Shown: positions 27,430 through 38,306 of the stretch, piece after piece
Numbering within the stretch: the stretch's first letter is position 1
Layout of the letters: each line of letters starts with the position of its first letter
NCBI GenBank assembly: GCA_963422775.4
Contig: CAUJSJ030000032.1
Location: 98,393 to 162,392, forward strand
Reading direction: 5' to 3'
Length of the DNA: 64,000 nucleotides
From: Pelomonas sp963422775
GTDB lineage: Bacteria; Pseudomonadota; Gammaproteobacteria; Burkholderiales; Burkholderiaceae_C
The notes under the pieces: model-generated
Seen by the model: the letters and a program-made list of their open reading frames with translations, nothing else
Databases searched by the model: none
What the model was told of the DNA's origin: nothing
Position numbers and translations under genes: made by a program

Positions 27430-28013
27430 GCGACATCACCGAGGAAATCGCTGCCGTCGCGGCCCGCCTCATCGTCGACGAAGGCATGGACTGGGGCCCG
27501 GCCAAGCAGCGCGCGGCCCGCGAACTGGGGGCACCGCGTGCTGCCCTGCCTGGCAACGACGAGGTCGAGGCCGCGGTGCGCGAGCACATCGCCATCTTCC
27601 ATGCCGACACCCAGCCTGCCGAGTTGCGCGCACTGCGCGAACTGGCGGCGCAGTGGATGGGGCGGCTGGCCGAGTTCCGCCCGCATCTCACGGGCGCCGT
27701 CTGGCGCGGCACGGCGACGAGGCTGTCCAACGTCCACCTTCAGCTCTACTGTGACGACAGCAAGGCCGCGGAGATCGCGCTGCTGGACCGCGGCGTGAAC
27801 TTCGACGTCGCCGAGACGACGGCCGGCCGGGGGAGGCAGGTCGACATGCTTATCGTCGACGCGCCCTGCCCTGCCCTTGGCGAGCGGGTGACGCTGTGCC
27901 TCACCATCCTGGACTTCGACGATCTGCGCGGCGCGCTCAAGCCCGACGCGGGCGGCCGGACGGAACGCGGCGATCTGCCTGCGCTGGAAAAACTGCTGGA
28001 CGACGAGACATGA
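27426..28013 (+). CDS. Conserved protein with nucleotidyltransferase-like segment
   Basis: A 195-residue cytoplasmic protein whose function I do not know. The middle (VWRGTATRLSNVHLQLYCDD) resembles the core of some small nucleotidyltransferase-fold proteins, where a Gly-Ser/Thr pair and acidic residues bind nucleotide-Mg. The usual GSxxxGxxxxxSDxD pattern is incomplete, so activity is doubtful. The N-terminus is helical with EGMDWGPAKQRAARELG. It overlaps mtgA and the tlpA-like gene by 4 bases each, so it is translated with them. Confidence 0.65.
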   Translation: MSDITEEIAAVAARLIVDEGMDWGPAKQRAARELGAPRAALPGNDEVEAAVREHIAIFHADTQPAELRALRELAAQWMGRLAEFRPHLTGAVWRGTATRLSNVHLQLYCDDSKAAEIALLDRGVNFDVAETTAGRGRQVDMLIVDAPCPALGERVTLCLTILDFDDLRGALKPDAGGRTERGDLPALEKLLDDET

Positions 28014-28531
28014 ACCCCATCACCCGCCGCCTCATCCTCGCCGGCGCCGGCCTCGGCGCAGCTGCACTGGGTGCGTCCTTCGCCTGGCGCAAGCTGAACC
28101 CGCCGGTTGCGTCTGCCGTCGCCCAGGCCTTCTGGGCGCGCCGGTTTCCCGGCCTGGACGGCGCCGAACTCGACGTCGCCCGCTGGCGCGGACAGCCGTT
28201 GCTGGTCAACTTCTGGGCCACCTGGTGCCCGCCCTGCGTCAAGGAACTGCCGGAGATCAACCAGTTCTACAAGGAAGCGAAGGCCAAAGGCTGGCAGGTG
28301 CTGGGCCTGGCCGTGGATCAGGCGGAGCCGGTCAAGGCCTTTCTGCAGAAGACGCCGCTGGACTTTGCCGTCGCCCTGGCAGGCCCCGAAGGTCTCGGAC
28401 TCGTGCGCGAACTGGGCAATCCGGCCGGCGGCCTGCCCTTTTCCGTCGTCTTCGACCAGACCGGCGAGATCAGTTGGCGGCGTTTGGGCGTCAGCAAGCT
28501 GGAAGACCTGAGGCTGCTGGCCAAGACTTGA
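28010..28531 (+). CDS. TlpA/ResA-type thioredoxin-fold protein
   Basis: A 173-residue exported disulfide reductase-like protein. An N-terminal hydrophobic segment with an Arg pair (ITRRLILAGAGLGAAALGAS) is a signal anchor, possibly Tat-like. The thioredoxin active site is WATWCPPCVKELPEIN, followed by LGLAVDQAEPVKAFL and GLPFSVVFDQTGEI with the cis-Pro. Such proteins reduce periplasmic disulfides, often in cytochrome c maturation or stress defence. It is the last gene of the rnb-to-tlpA run. Confidence 0.88.
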   Translation: MNPITRRLILAGAGLGAAALGASFAWRKLNPPVASAVAQAFWARRFPGLDGAELDVARWRGQPLLVNFWATWCPPCVKELPEINQFYKEAKAKGWQVLGLAVDQAEPVKAFLQKTPLDFAVALAGPEGLGLVRELGNPAGGLPFSVVFDQTGEISWRRLGVSKLEDLRLLAKT

Positions 28532-28576
28532 AAGCAAGGTGCGTCGCGCGCTTGCTCGCACGCAGCGAACCTGAGA

Positions 28577-28598
28577 ATTTCCCTATCCGGCGGGAAAT
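28577..28598. promoter_or_regulatory. Palindrome upstream of aroQ-accBC
   Basis: Perfect 7-base arms ATTTCCC and GGGAAAT surround an 8-base centre in the 153-base gap before aroQ. There is no T run, so it is more likely a protein-binding site than a terminator. The binding factor is unknown. Confidence 0.4.
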
Positions 28599-28684
28599 CG
28601 GGGCCAAAACGCGTAAAGTTCGCCCTTCCTCAATTTAGTGGCGGCTCTCTAGACCCTCGGGTTGTCAGCGCCGGCCCATGTTTG

Positions 28685-29128
28685 ATGCAAGTCCTCGTCC
28701 TGCATGGCCCCAACCTCAACCTGCTCGGCACCCGCGAGCCCGAGGTTTACGGCGCGCAGACCCTGGCGCAGATCGACGCCGAACTGGGCGTGATCGCCAC
28801 TGATGCCGGCGCTACCCTGAGCAGCTTCCAAAGCAACCACGAAGGCGCCCTGGTAGACCGCATCCAGGCCGCGCGCACCGACGGCACGCGCTTCATCATC
28901 ATCAATCCGGCCGCCTACACCCACACCAGCGTCGCCATCCGCGACGCGCTGGCGGCCGTGGCACTGCCCTTCATCGAAGTTCACCTGTCCAACATCCACC
29001 GCCGCGAGGCCTTCCGCCATCACAGCCATGTGAGCGAGCTGGCGGTGGGTGTGATCTGCGGCCTCGGCGCGAACGGCTACCGCCTCGCGCTGCGCCACGC
29101 ACTCGAATCGTTGGAAGCCGGCGCCTGA
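28685..29128 (+). CDS. aroQ: Type II 3-dehydroquinate dehydratase
   Basis: A 147-residue enzyme of the shikimate pathway that removes water from 3-dehydroquinate. It matches AroQ from the first residues: VLVLHGPNLNLLGTREPEVY with the catalytic Tyr, an Arg/Glu-rich flap, FIIINPAAYTHTSVAIRDAL, and VHLSNIHRREAFRHHS containing the active-site His. I use the ATG at 28685; an in-frame TTG lies directly before it. It heads the accB-accC-prmA run, an arrangement frequent in proteobacteria. Confidence 0.97.
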   Translation: MQVLVLHGPNLNLLGTREPEVYGAQTLAQIDAELGVIATDAGATLSSFQSNHEGALVDRIQAARTDGTRFIIINPAAYTHTSVAIRDALAAVALPFIEVHLSNIHRREAFRHHSHVSELAVGVICGLGANGYRLALRHALESLEAGA

Positions 29129-29190
29129 CCCTCGGGTCGCGCGCCGTCTTTTCTCTTCCCTCCACAACAACAACATCGCCTGGAGCCAAG

Positions 29191-29646
29191 ATGGACCTTC
29201 GCAAGCTCAAAACCCTGATCGACCTGGTTTCGGAATCCAATATTTCCGAGCTGGAAATCACCGAGGCCGATGGCAAGGTCCGCATCGTCAAGGCCGACCC
29301 GTCCGCGCCCGTGGCCATGCAGCCCGTCTACGCCGCTGCGCCGGTCGCCGCTGCGCCGGCACAGAGCGCTGCACCCGTGGCCGCTGCAGCTCCTGCCGCA
29401 CCCGTGGAAACCGGCCACATCGTCAAGTCACCGATGGTCGGCACCTTCTATCGCGCGTCCAGTCCCAACGCCAAGCCGTTTGCGGAACTGGGCCAGCAGG
29501 TCAAGGAAGGCGAGGCCATCTGCATCATCGAAGCGATGAAGATCATGAATGAGATCGAGGCCGACAAGACGGGCACGATCACCAAGGTCATGTGCGAGAA
29601 CGGCCAGGCCGTCGAATTCGGACAACCGCTGTTCGTGATTGAGTAA
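29191..29646 (+). CDS. accB: Biotin carboxyl carrier protein of acetyl-CoA carboxylase
   Basis: A 151-residue carrier subunit. N-terminal helix MDLRKLKTLIDLVSESNISE is followed by an Ala/Pro linker and the biotinyl domain beginning HIVKSPMVGTFYRASSP. The biotin-attachment site is IIEAMKIMNEIEAD (EAMKM variant with Ile). It delivers carboxybiotin between AccC and the carboxyltransferase for fatty acid synthesis. GGAG precedes the start; accC follows 9 bases after the stop. Confidence 0.97.
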   Translation: MDLRKLKTLIDLVSESNISELEITEADGKVRIVKADPSAPVAMQPVYAAAPVAAAPAQSAAPVAAAAPAAPVETGHIVKSPMVGTFYRASSPNAKPFAELGQQVKEGEAICIIEAMKIMNEIEADKTGTITKVMCENGQAVEFGQPLFVIE

Positions 29647-29655
29647 GGACTTCTG

Positions 29656-31005
29656 ATGTTCAAGAAGGTCCTCATCGCCAACCGGGGCGAGATCGCTCTC
29701 CGGATTCAACGAGCGTGCCGTGAGCTGGGCATCAAGTCCGTCGTCGTCTACTCCGAGGCCGACCGCGACGCCAAGTACGTGCGCCTGGCCGACGAGGCCG
29801 TCTGCATCGGCCCTGCGCCGTCGGCCCAGAGCTACCTCAGCATGCCGGCCATCATCGCGACGGCCGAGGTGACCGACGCCGAAGCCATCCACCCCGGCTA
29901 CGGCTTCCTGAGCGAGAACGCCGACTTCGCCGAGCGCGTCGAGCGCAGCGGCTTCACCTTCATCGGCCCCACGCCCGAGTCCATTCGCCTGATGGGCGAC
30001 AAGGTCTCGGCCAAGCAGGCCATGATCCGCGCCGGCGTGCCCTGCGTGCCCGGCTCCGAGGGCGCGCTGCCCGAGGACCCGAAGGAAATCATCCGCATCG
30101 CCCGCTCGGTGGGCTACCCGGTCATCATCAAGGCGGCCGGCGGCGGCGGCGGGCGCGGCATGCGCGTGGTGCACACCGAGGCGGCCCTGGTGCACGCGGT
30201 GCAGACGACGCGCGCCGAAGCGGGTGCGGCCTTCGGCAACCCCGAGGTCTACATGGAGAAGTTCCTGGAGAACCCACGCCATGTGGAGATCCAGATCCTC
30301 GCGGACACCTTCAAGAATGCCGTCTGGCTGGGCGAACGCGACTGCTCCATGCAGCGCCGCCACCAGAAGATCATCGAGGAAGCGCCGGCGCCAGGCATCC
30401 CGCGTCGCGTCATCGAGAAGGTGGGCGACCGCTGCGCCGCTGCCTGCAAGAAGATGGGCTACCGCGGCGCTGGCACCTTCGAGTTCCTCTACGAGAACGG
30501 CGAGTTCTACTTCATCGAGATGAACACGCGCGTGCAGGTCGAGCACCCGGTCACCGAGATGGTCACCGGCATCGACATCGTGCAGCAGCAGATCAAGATC
30601 GCCGCCGGCGAGAAGCTGCCCTTCACGCAGCGCCAGATCGAGATGCGCGGCCACGCCATCGAGTGCCGCATCAACGCGGAAGACCCGGTGAAGTTCGTGC
30701 CCTCGCCCGGCCGCATCACCATGTGGCACGCCCCGGGCGGCCCCGGCGTGCGCGTGGACTCGCATGCCTACACGAACTACTTCGTGCCGCCGAACTATGA
30801 CTCCATGATCGGCAAGATCATCTGCCACGGCGACACGCGCGAGCAGGCGCTGGCCCGCATGCGCATCGCGCTCAGCGAAACGGTCGTCGAAGGCATCCAG
30901 ACCAACATCCCGCTGCACCGCGAGTTGATGGCGGACGCCAAGTTCATCGAAGGCGGCACCAGCATCCATTACCTGGAAGGCTGGATGGCGGCTCATAAGC
31001 GCTGA
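29656..31005 (+). CDS. accC: Acetyl-CoA carboxylase, biotin carboxylase subunit
   Basis: A 449-residue ATP-grasp enzyme that carboxylates biotin on AccB. It begins MFKKVLIANRGEIALRIQRA, with HPGYGFLSENADFAE, the Gly-rich ATP loop AAGGGGGRGMRVV, GERDCSMQRRHQKIIEEAP, and FIEMNTRVQVEHPVTEMVTG holding metal and catalytic residues. Length is standard. prmA follows after 7 bases. Confidence 0.98.
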   Translation: MFKKVLIANRGEIALRIQRACRELGIKSVVVYSEADRDAKYVRLADEAVCIGPAPSAQSYLSMPAIIATAEVTDAEAIHPGYGFLSENADFAERVERSGFTFIGPTPESIRLMGDKVSAKQAMIRAGVPCVPGSEGALPEDPKEIIRIARSVGYPVIIKAAGGGGGRGMRVVHTEAALVHAVQTTRAEAGAAFGNPEVYMEKFLENPRHVEIQILADTFKNAVWLGERDCSMQRRHQKIIEEAPAPGIPRRVIEKVGDRCAAACKKMGYRGAGTFEFLYENGEFYFIEMNTRVQVEHPVTEMVTGIDIVQQQIKIAAGEKLPFTQRQIEMRGHAIECRINAEDPVKFVPSPGRITMWHAPGGPGVRVDSHAYTNYFVPPNYDSMIGKIICHGDTREQALARMRIALSETVVEGIQTNIPLHRELMADAKFIEGGTSIHYLEGWMAAHKR

Positions 31006-31012
31006 TGCCCCG

Positions 31013-31909
31013 ATGAGCAATCTTTTCGAGCTGGCCCTGGTCTGCCGCGAGGCGGACGTCGAGATCGTCAGCGATGCGCTGATGGAGATCGATGCGCTCG
31101 CGGTGTCCGTCGAGGACGCAGATGCCGACACCGACGCAGAACACGCCCTGTTCGGCGAGCCCGGCATGCCCGCACCGGCCGCCGGCTGGGAGCGCTCCGT
31201 CGTCAAGGCCCTCTTCCCCTCCGAGCCGCAAGCCACCGAGGCGGCGACGCTGATCCTGGCCCAGGACTGGGCCGCCGACGTGCATGTGCAGGCCATCCAG
31301 GCCGTGCCCGAGCAGGACTGGGTGCGCCTCACGCAAAGCCAGTTCGCGCCGGTCGAGATCACGCCCGAGTTCTGGATCGTGCCAAGCTGGCACGAGGCGC
31401 CGCCGCAGGCGCAGCGCGTCATGCGCCTCGATCCGGGCCTGGCCTTCGGCACCGGCACGCATCCAACGACGCGCATGTGCCTGCGCTGGATCGCAACTCG
31501 CCACCAGGCTTGGCCCCGCGTGCTGGACTATGGTTGTGGCTCCGGCATCCTTGCCATCGGGGCGGCGCTGCACGGCGCCAAGAGCATCGACGCGGTCGAC
31601 ATCGACCCAGCGGCCATCATCTCGTCGCGCGACAACGCGGCGGCCAACGGCGTCACGCTGAATACAGGCATGCCCGAACTGGCCCGGGGCGAGTACCCGC
31701 TGGTCATCGCCAACATCCTGGCCATGCCGCTGAAGCTGCTCGCGCCGCTGCTGTGCGCCCACGTGGCGGCGGGCGGCAACCTCATTCTTGCCGGCATCCT
31801 GAGCCGCCAGACGGACGAGCTCAAGGCTGCCTACGCGCCTTGGCTGGCCCTCGAAGTCAGCGATGAAGAGGACGGCTGGATCCTGATGACGGCCAAGCGC
31901 ACCGCATGA
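31013..31909 (+). CDS. prmA: Ribosomal protein L11 methyltransferase
   Basis: A 298-residue SAM-dependent methyltransferase that trimethylates L11. The N-terminal substrate domain (NLFELALVCREADVEIVSDA) precedes PrmA-specific LDPGLAFGTGTHPTTRMCL, the SAM loop VLDYGCGSGILAIGAALHGA, VDIDPAAI and VIANILAMPLKLLAPLL. It sits downstream of accBC. Confidence 0.97.
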   Translation: MSNLFELALVCREADVEIVSDALMEIDALAVSVEDADADTDAEHALFGEPGMPAPAAGWERSVVKALFPSEPQATEAATLILAQDWAADVHVQAIQAVPEQDWVRLTQSQFAPVEITPEFWIVPSWHEAPPQAQRVMRLDPGLAFGTGTHPTTRMCLRWIATRHQAWPRVLDYGCGSGILAIGAALHGAKSIDAVDIDPAAIISSRDNAAANGVTLNTGMPELARGEYPLVIANILAMPLKLLAPLLCAHVAAGGNLILAGILSRQTDELKAAYAPWLALEVSDEEDGWILMTAKRTA

Positions 31910-31979
31910 ACACCGCACGGCCTCCCGAAGGTGCCCATTCCCGCCTGGCGGGACGGCGCGCAGCGCGCAGGGTGCACCC

Positions 31980-32945
31980 GTGAGCCTCGCGACGCGCTGC
32001 ACCGCTTGCGGCACGATCTTCCGGATCGTCGAGGATCAGCTGCGCGTCTCAGACGGCTGGGTGCGCTGCGGCCGTTGCGCCGAGATCTTCGACGCCCGCG
32101 AACTGCTGTTCGATATCGAGCGCGACGCGCCGCCGCCATGGCCCACTCAATTCGCGCCGGTGGCTGCACCCGAGCCGCTGCCGCCACCGCCCCCTCCTGC
32201 ACCCGCGCCACCAGCGGCCCCGGTCTTTGAGCCGCCTCAACCGTGGATGCCGCCGCCCGATCCGGAGCCTCGCATCGACGCTTTGCCGACCGGCTGGCCC
32301 TCGTCCGACATCGCCAGGCATGAGCCGCGCTGGGTGGACGAAGACAGCGCCGCCGCGCCTCTGCCGCCCGTGCCCGCGCCTGAGCCGAGCGCCGTCATGG
32401 CCACCGAGCCTGCGCTCGCAGGCATGGCCCCGGTGGTCCCCGAATTCATGCGCCGCGCCGAGAGCAGCGCGCGCTGGAGTCGGCCTGGCGTCCGACTGGC
32501 GCTCGCGGTTGTCACGCTGCTGCTGGCCGTGCTGCTGACGCTGCAGGTGCTGCTGCACTTCTGCAATGCGATCGCGGCCCTGCACCCGCCGCTGCGCGAT
32601 TCACTCACGGCGCTGTGCAGCGTCGCCGGCTGCGAGATCAAGCCCTGGAAACGCATCGAGGCCTTGAGCATCGACGCCACGTCGCTGAACCCCATCGGCA
32701 GCGGCAGCTACAAGCTCAACCTGGCGCTGCGCAACAAGACCGGCGTGGATGTGGCGGCGCCGTCCGTCGAGCTCAGCCTGACCGACGCCAACGGTGCGCC
32801 GATGGCGCGCCGCGTGCTCGGCCCGGAGGCGATGAATCCGGCGCTCACGCAGGTCAATGCCGAGTCAGAGCAATCACTGAGTCTGGTCTTCAGCACCGGC
32901 GGCCAGCGCGTCAGCGGCTACAGCGTCAACATCTTCTACCCTTGA
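31980..32945 (+). CDS. Zinc-ribbon / DUF3426 membrane protein
   Basis: A 321-residue protein with a GTG start. The N-terminal MJ0042-type zinc ribbon is CTACGTIF and CGRCAEIFDA (two CxxC pairs). A long Pro-rich linker follows, then one transmembrane helix (LALAVVTLLLAVLLTLQVLL) near residue 175, and a C-terminal DUF3426 domain ending in a beta-rich segment (YKLNLALRNKTG, GYSVNIFYP). Function unknown; the family is common in beta- and gammaproteobacteria beside prmA, which fits here. Confidence 0.88.
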   Translation: MSLATRCTACGTIFRIVEDQLRVSDGWVRCGRCAEIFDARELLFDIERDAPPPWPTQFAPVAAPEPLPPPPPPAPAPPAAPVFEPPQPWMPPPDPEPRIDALPTGWPSSDIARHEPRWVDEDSAAAPLPPVPAPEPSAVMATEPALAGMAPVVPEFMRRAESSARWSRPGVRLALAVVTLLLAVLLTLQVLLHFCNAIAALHPPLRDSLTALCSVAGCEIKPWKRIEALSIDATSLNPIGSGSYKLNLALRNKTGVDVAAPSVELSLTDANGAPMARRVLGPEAMNPALTQVNAESEQSLSLVFSTGGQRVSGYSVNIFYP

Positions 32946-32983
32946 CGCGTGCCGCAGGCGGTCAGCCGGGGCGCGTCACGGTC

Positions 32984-33069
32984 CGAGCGCCGAGCCGCGC
33001 CCAAGCCAGCCCGCCATGGCGATGTGCTTGCCGGTCAATCCTGCAAGCATCGCCGTCCCCTAGGGGGCT
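32984..33069 (+). repeat. Interspersed palindromic intergenic repeat, copy 1
   Basis: About 86 bases that recur in inverted orientation at 45164-45248 with roughly ten differences. The core forms a stem: GGCGATGTGCTTGCCGG faces GCAAGCATCGCC, followed by a CCCCTAGGGGG palindrome. Both copies lie beyond gene 3' ends, like REP-type elements. Confidence 0.8.
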
Positions 33070-33197
33070 GAGGCCGGACACGGCAAGTCCAGTGGACTTG
33101 TCGTGCCAGCCGAAGAGCAGCCGCTCTGTCGGCTGCGCGGCCTGCAAGGCCGACCAGGCTGGCCCGCGTTCGGCGCGGCCAGGCTGGGCGAGGGCAC

Positions 33198-33232
33198 AAA
33201 AAAACCCGGCGCCGAGAAACTCGGGCCGGGTT
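33198..33232 (-). terminator. Rho-independent terminator of the histone H1-like gene
   Basis: On the minus strand AACCCGGC-CCGAG, a short loop, then CTCGG-CGCCGGGTT followed by a T run. It lies about 60 bases past the stop. A second perfect hairpin (ACCGGGTG / CACCCGGT, 33247-33268) lies between the stop and this terminator. Confidence 0.9.
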
Positions 33233-33291
33233 GGCTGGGTTCACGAACCGGGTGGCGAACCACCCGGTCAGCGAGTCAGCAGATCGCCTGA

Positions 33292-33873
33292 TTAGGGCTT
33301 GTTGCCGGTCGGGAAGGGCCAGGCAGCTTGCGGGCTCAGCGCCGTCTTGGCAGCCGGGGCAGCTGCGGCAGCAGCAGCGGGCTTGGCCGCCGCGGCAGGC
33401 TTGGCAGCGGCAGCCTTCTTCGGAGCAGCAGCCTTCTTGGCGGCGGGCTTGGCAGCAGGCTTCGCAGCGGGCTTGGCAGCAACCTTCTTCGGTGCAGCGG
33501 CCTTCTTCGGAGCAGCAGCCTTCTTGGGCGCAGCGGCCTTCTTGGCGGCAGGCTTGGCAGCGGCCTTCTTGGGTGCAGCAGCCTTCTTGGCCGGAGCGGC
33601 CTTCTTGGCGGGTGCAGCCTTCTTGGCCGGAGCGGCCTTCTTCGCCGGAGCAGCAGCCTTCTTGGCCGGAGCGGCCTTCTTCGCCGGAGCAGCAGCCTTC
33701 TTGGCCGGAGCGGCCTTCTTCGCCGGAGCAGCAGCCTTCTTGGCCGGAGCGGCCTTCTTCGCCGGAGCAGCAGCCTTCTTGGCCGGAGCGGCCTTCTTCG
33801 CCGGAGCAGCGGCCTTCTTGGCCGGAGCGGCCTTCTTCGGTGCGGCCTTAGCCGGAGTCTTTGCAGTTGCCAT
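33292..33873 (-). CDS. Alanine/lysine-rich histone H1-like DNA-binding protein
   Basis: A 193-residue low-complexity basic protein made almost wholly of Ala, Lys and Pro (repeats of AAPAKKAAAPAKK and AAPKK), resembling the C-terminal tail of eukaryotic H1 and the HctB/BpH1 proteins of bacteria. Such proteins bind and compact DNA without sequence specificity. Start MATAKTPAK at 33873 follows a strong site, AAGGAG, and the ORF's six-codon extension upstream is not needed. The last 25 residues (TALSPQAAWPFPTGNKP) are not basic. Its DNA contains 39-bp tandem repeats, so length probably varies among strains. Confidence 0.85.
   Translation of the reverse strand: MATAKTPAKAAPKKAAPAKKAAAPAKKAAPAKKAAAPAKKAAPAKKAAAPAKKAAPAKKAAAPAKKAAPAKKAAAPAKKAAPAKKAAPAKKAAPAKKAAAPKKAAAKPAAKKAAAPKKAAAPKKAAAPKKVAAKPAAKPAAKPAAKKAAAPKKAAAAKPAAAAKPAAAAAAAPAAKTALSPQAAWPFPTGNKP
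33641..33835. repeat. Five 39-bp tandem repeats inside the histone-like gene
   Basis: Copies begin at 33641, 33680, 33719, 33758 and 33797, nearly identical, each encoding 13 residues (AAPAKKAAAPAKK). There are no spacers, so this is a coding minisatellite, not a CRISPR array. The period keeps the frame, so copy-number change would alter only tail length. Confidence 0.92.
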
Positions 33874-34082
33874 GGTTTTCTCCTTGATCAAGTGGAAAAG
33901 TCACCGTTCTGTGCGGACCGGTCCGCCCAGATACGGCTATTCACCGCCCGAGAGTCGCCCAGGAGGAGCGCCTCGATACGGTGAATGGGATCGCCATGCA
34001 GCCCCGCCACGTCTAGCGTGTTGATGCGGGTTTCGCTCGGTGACTGCATTGGCCAGGTCTTGATCTTGTGATGGCTGGGAGG

Positions 34083-35243
34083 TCAGTCCCAGCTCAATGC
34101 CCCGCCCGACTGGTACTCGATGACGCGGGTCTCGAAGAAGTTGCGTTCCTTCTTCAAGTCGATCATTTCGCTCATCCAGGGGAAGGGGTTTTCTTCGTTC
34201 GGGAACAGGGCTTCGAGGCCGATCTGCACCGCACGGCGGTTCGCGATGAAGCGCAGATAGCCCTTGAACATCGAGGCGTTGAGGCCCAGCACGCCACGCG
34301 GCATGGTGTCCTCGGCGTAGCGGTATTCCAGCTCGACGGCCTTCAGGAACAGCGCCTTGATCTCAGCCTTGAACTCGGCCGTCCACAGGTGCGGGTTCTC
34401 AAGCTTGATCTGGTTGATCAGGTCGATGCCGAAGTTGCAGTGCATGGACTCGTCGCGCAGGATGTACTGGTACTGCTCGGCAGCGCCCGTCATCTTGTTC
34501 TGGCGACCCATGGCCAGGATCTGCGTGAAGCCGACGTAGAAGAACAGGCCTTCCATCAGGCAGGCGAAAACGATCAGGCTCTTCAGCAGCGTCTGGTCGT
34601 TCTGGGGCGTGCCGGTGTGGAAGTGCGGGTCCATGATCGCGCCGATGAAGGGGATCAGGAACTCGTCCTTGTCGCGGATGGACTGGACTTCGTTGTAGGC
34701 GTTGAAGATCTCGCTTTCGTCGAGACCGAGCGACTCCACGATGTACTGGTAGGCGTGCGTGTGGATCGCCTCTTCGAAGGCTTGGCGCAGCAGGAACTGG
34801 CGCGCCTCGGGCGCCGTGATGTGGCGGTAGGTACCCAGCACGATGTTGTTGGCGGCCAGCGAGTCAGCAGTGACGAAGAAGCCGAGGTTGCGCTTGATGA
34901 TGCGGCGCTCGTCTTCGGTCAGGCCGTTGGGGTCCTTCCAGAGCGCGATGTCGCGGCTCATGTTCACTTCCTGCGGCATCCAGTGGTTGGCGCAGGTGGC
35001 GAGGTACTTTTCCCAAGCCCACTTGTACTTGAACGGCACCAGCTGATTCACATCCGTCTGGCCGTTGATGATGCGCTTGTCGGCAGCCTTCACGCGGCGT
35101 GCGGTGACGGGTTCGCCGGACAGCTGGGGAGCGGGGATCGAGACGCTGGCAGCTTCGCGCGACAGCGTCGCCGAAGGCGTGACCGCGAGAGGTTTCGCGG
35201 CGTGGGTATCAGTGGACTTCAGGTCTTCGTCCCAATCCAGCAT
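34083..35243 (-). CDS. nrdB: Class Ia ribonucleotide reductase, beta subunit
   Basis: A 386-residue R2 protein holding the di-iron tyrosyl-radical cofactor. Ferritin-like helices carry the ligands: LWKDPNGLTEDERRIIKRNL, RQAFEEAIHTHAYQYIVESL (ExxH), CLMEGLFFYVGF and ILRDESMHCNFGIDLIN (ExxH). It works with NrdA to make deoxynucleotides. The N-terminus has an extra segment of about 50 residues before the core. It lies 156 bases downstream of nrdA on the same strand, with two hairpins between. Confidence 0.96.
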   Translation of the reverse strand: MLDWDEDLKSTDTHAAKPLAVTPSATLSREAASVSIPAPQLSGEPVTARRVKAADKRIINGQTDVNQLVPFKYKWAWEKYLATCANHWMPQEVNMSRDIALWKDPNGLTEDERRIIKRNLGFFVTADSLAANNIVLGTYRHITAPEARQFLLRQAFEEAIHTHAYQYIVESLGLDESEIFNAYNEVQSIRDKDEFLIPFIGAIMDPHFHTGTPQNDQTLLKSLIVFACLMEGLFFYVGFTQILAMGRQNKMTGAAEQYQYILRDESMHCNFGIDLINQIKLENPHLWTAEFKAEIKALFLKAVELEYRYAEDTMPRGVLGLNASMFKGYLRFIANRRAVQIGLEALFPNEENPFPWMSEMIDLKKERNFFETRVIEYQSGGALSWD

Positions 35244-35321
35244 GGTGTCTTTCCTATCACTTCGAATTATCGGCAGCGCTTGTGCAAATCAACAAGGTCT
35301 GGCTACAGCTATTTGCATCTA

Positions 35322-35386
35322 TCGCGCAATGTTTGTTGCGCGAGGGCATCGAAACACGAGGCCCGCACTTGTCTATACAAGTGCGG
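35322..35386 (-). other. Two hairpins in the nrdA-nrdB spacer
   Basis: Perfect inverted repeats: CCGCACTTGT / ACAAGTGCGG around CTAT (35363-35386), and TCGCGCAA / TTGCGCGA around 6 bases (35322-35343). No clear T run follows in the minus direction, so mRNA processing or stabilisation is more likely than termination. Confidence 0.6.
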
Positions 35387-35399
35387 ACCCCTGCCTCAT

Positions 35400-38306
<2,907 letters not shown>

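Larger units (their letters stand above)
32946..33291. other. Intergenic region with repeat and terminator, no gene
   Basis: The 346-base gap between convergent genes holds a palindromic interspersed repeat (32984-33069), a short perfect inverted repeat (CAAGTCC / GGACTTG at 33084-33100), and a double hairpin with terminator (33198-33268). I see no gene. Confidence 0.7.

Noticed and set aside
32946..33291. A tRNA or small RNA in the gap before the histone-like gene
   Set aside because: The hairpins are explained by a palindromic repeat and a terminator; no cloverleaf or TPsiC-like sequence was found.
33641..33835. Possible CRISPR array
   Set aside because: The 39-bp units are contiguous, without spacers, and encode AAPAKK repeats in frame.
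33231..33851. Repetitive plus-strand frames (Trp/Pro/Ser or Gly/Ala/Phe repeats)
   Set aside because: Antisense readings of the 39-bp repeats in the histone-like gene, which has a strong ribosome site and terminator.
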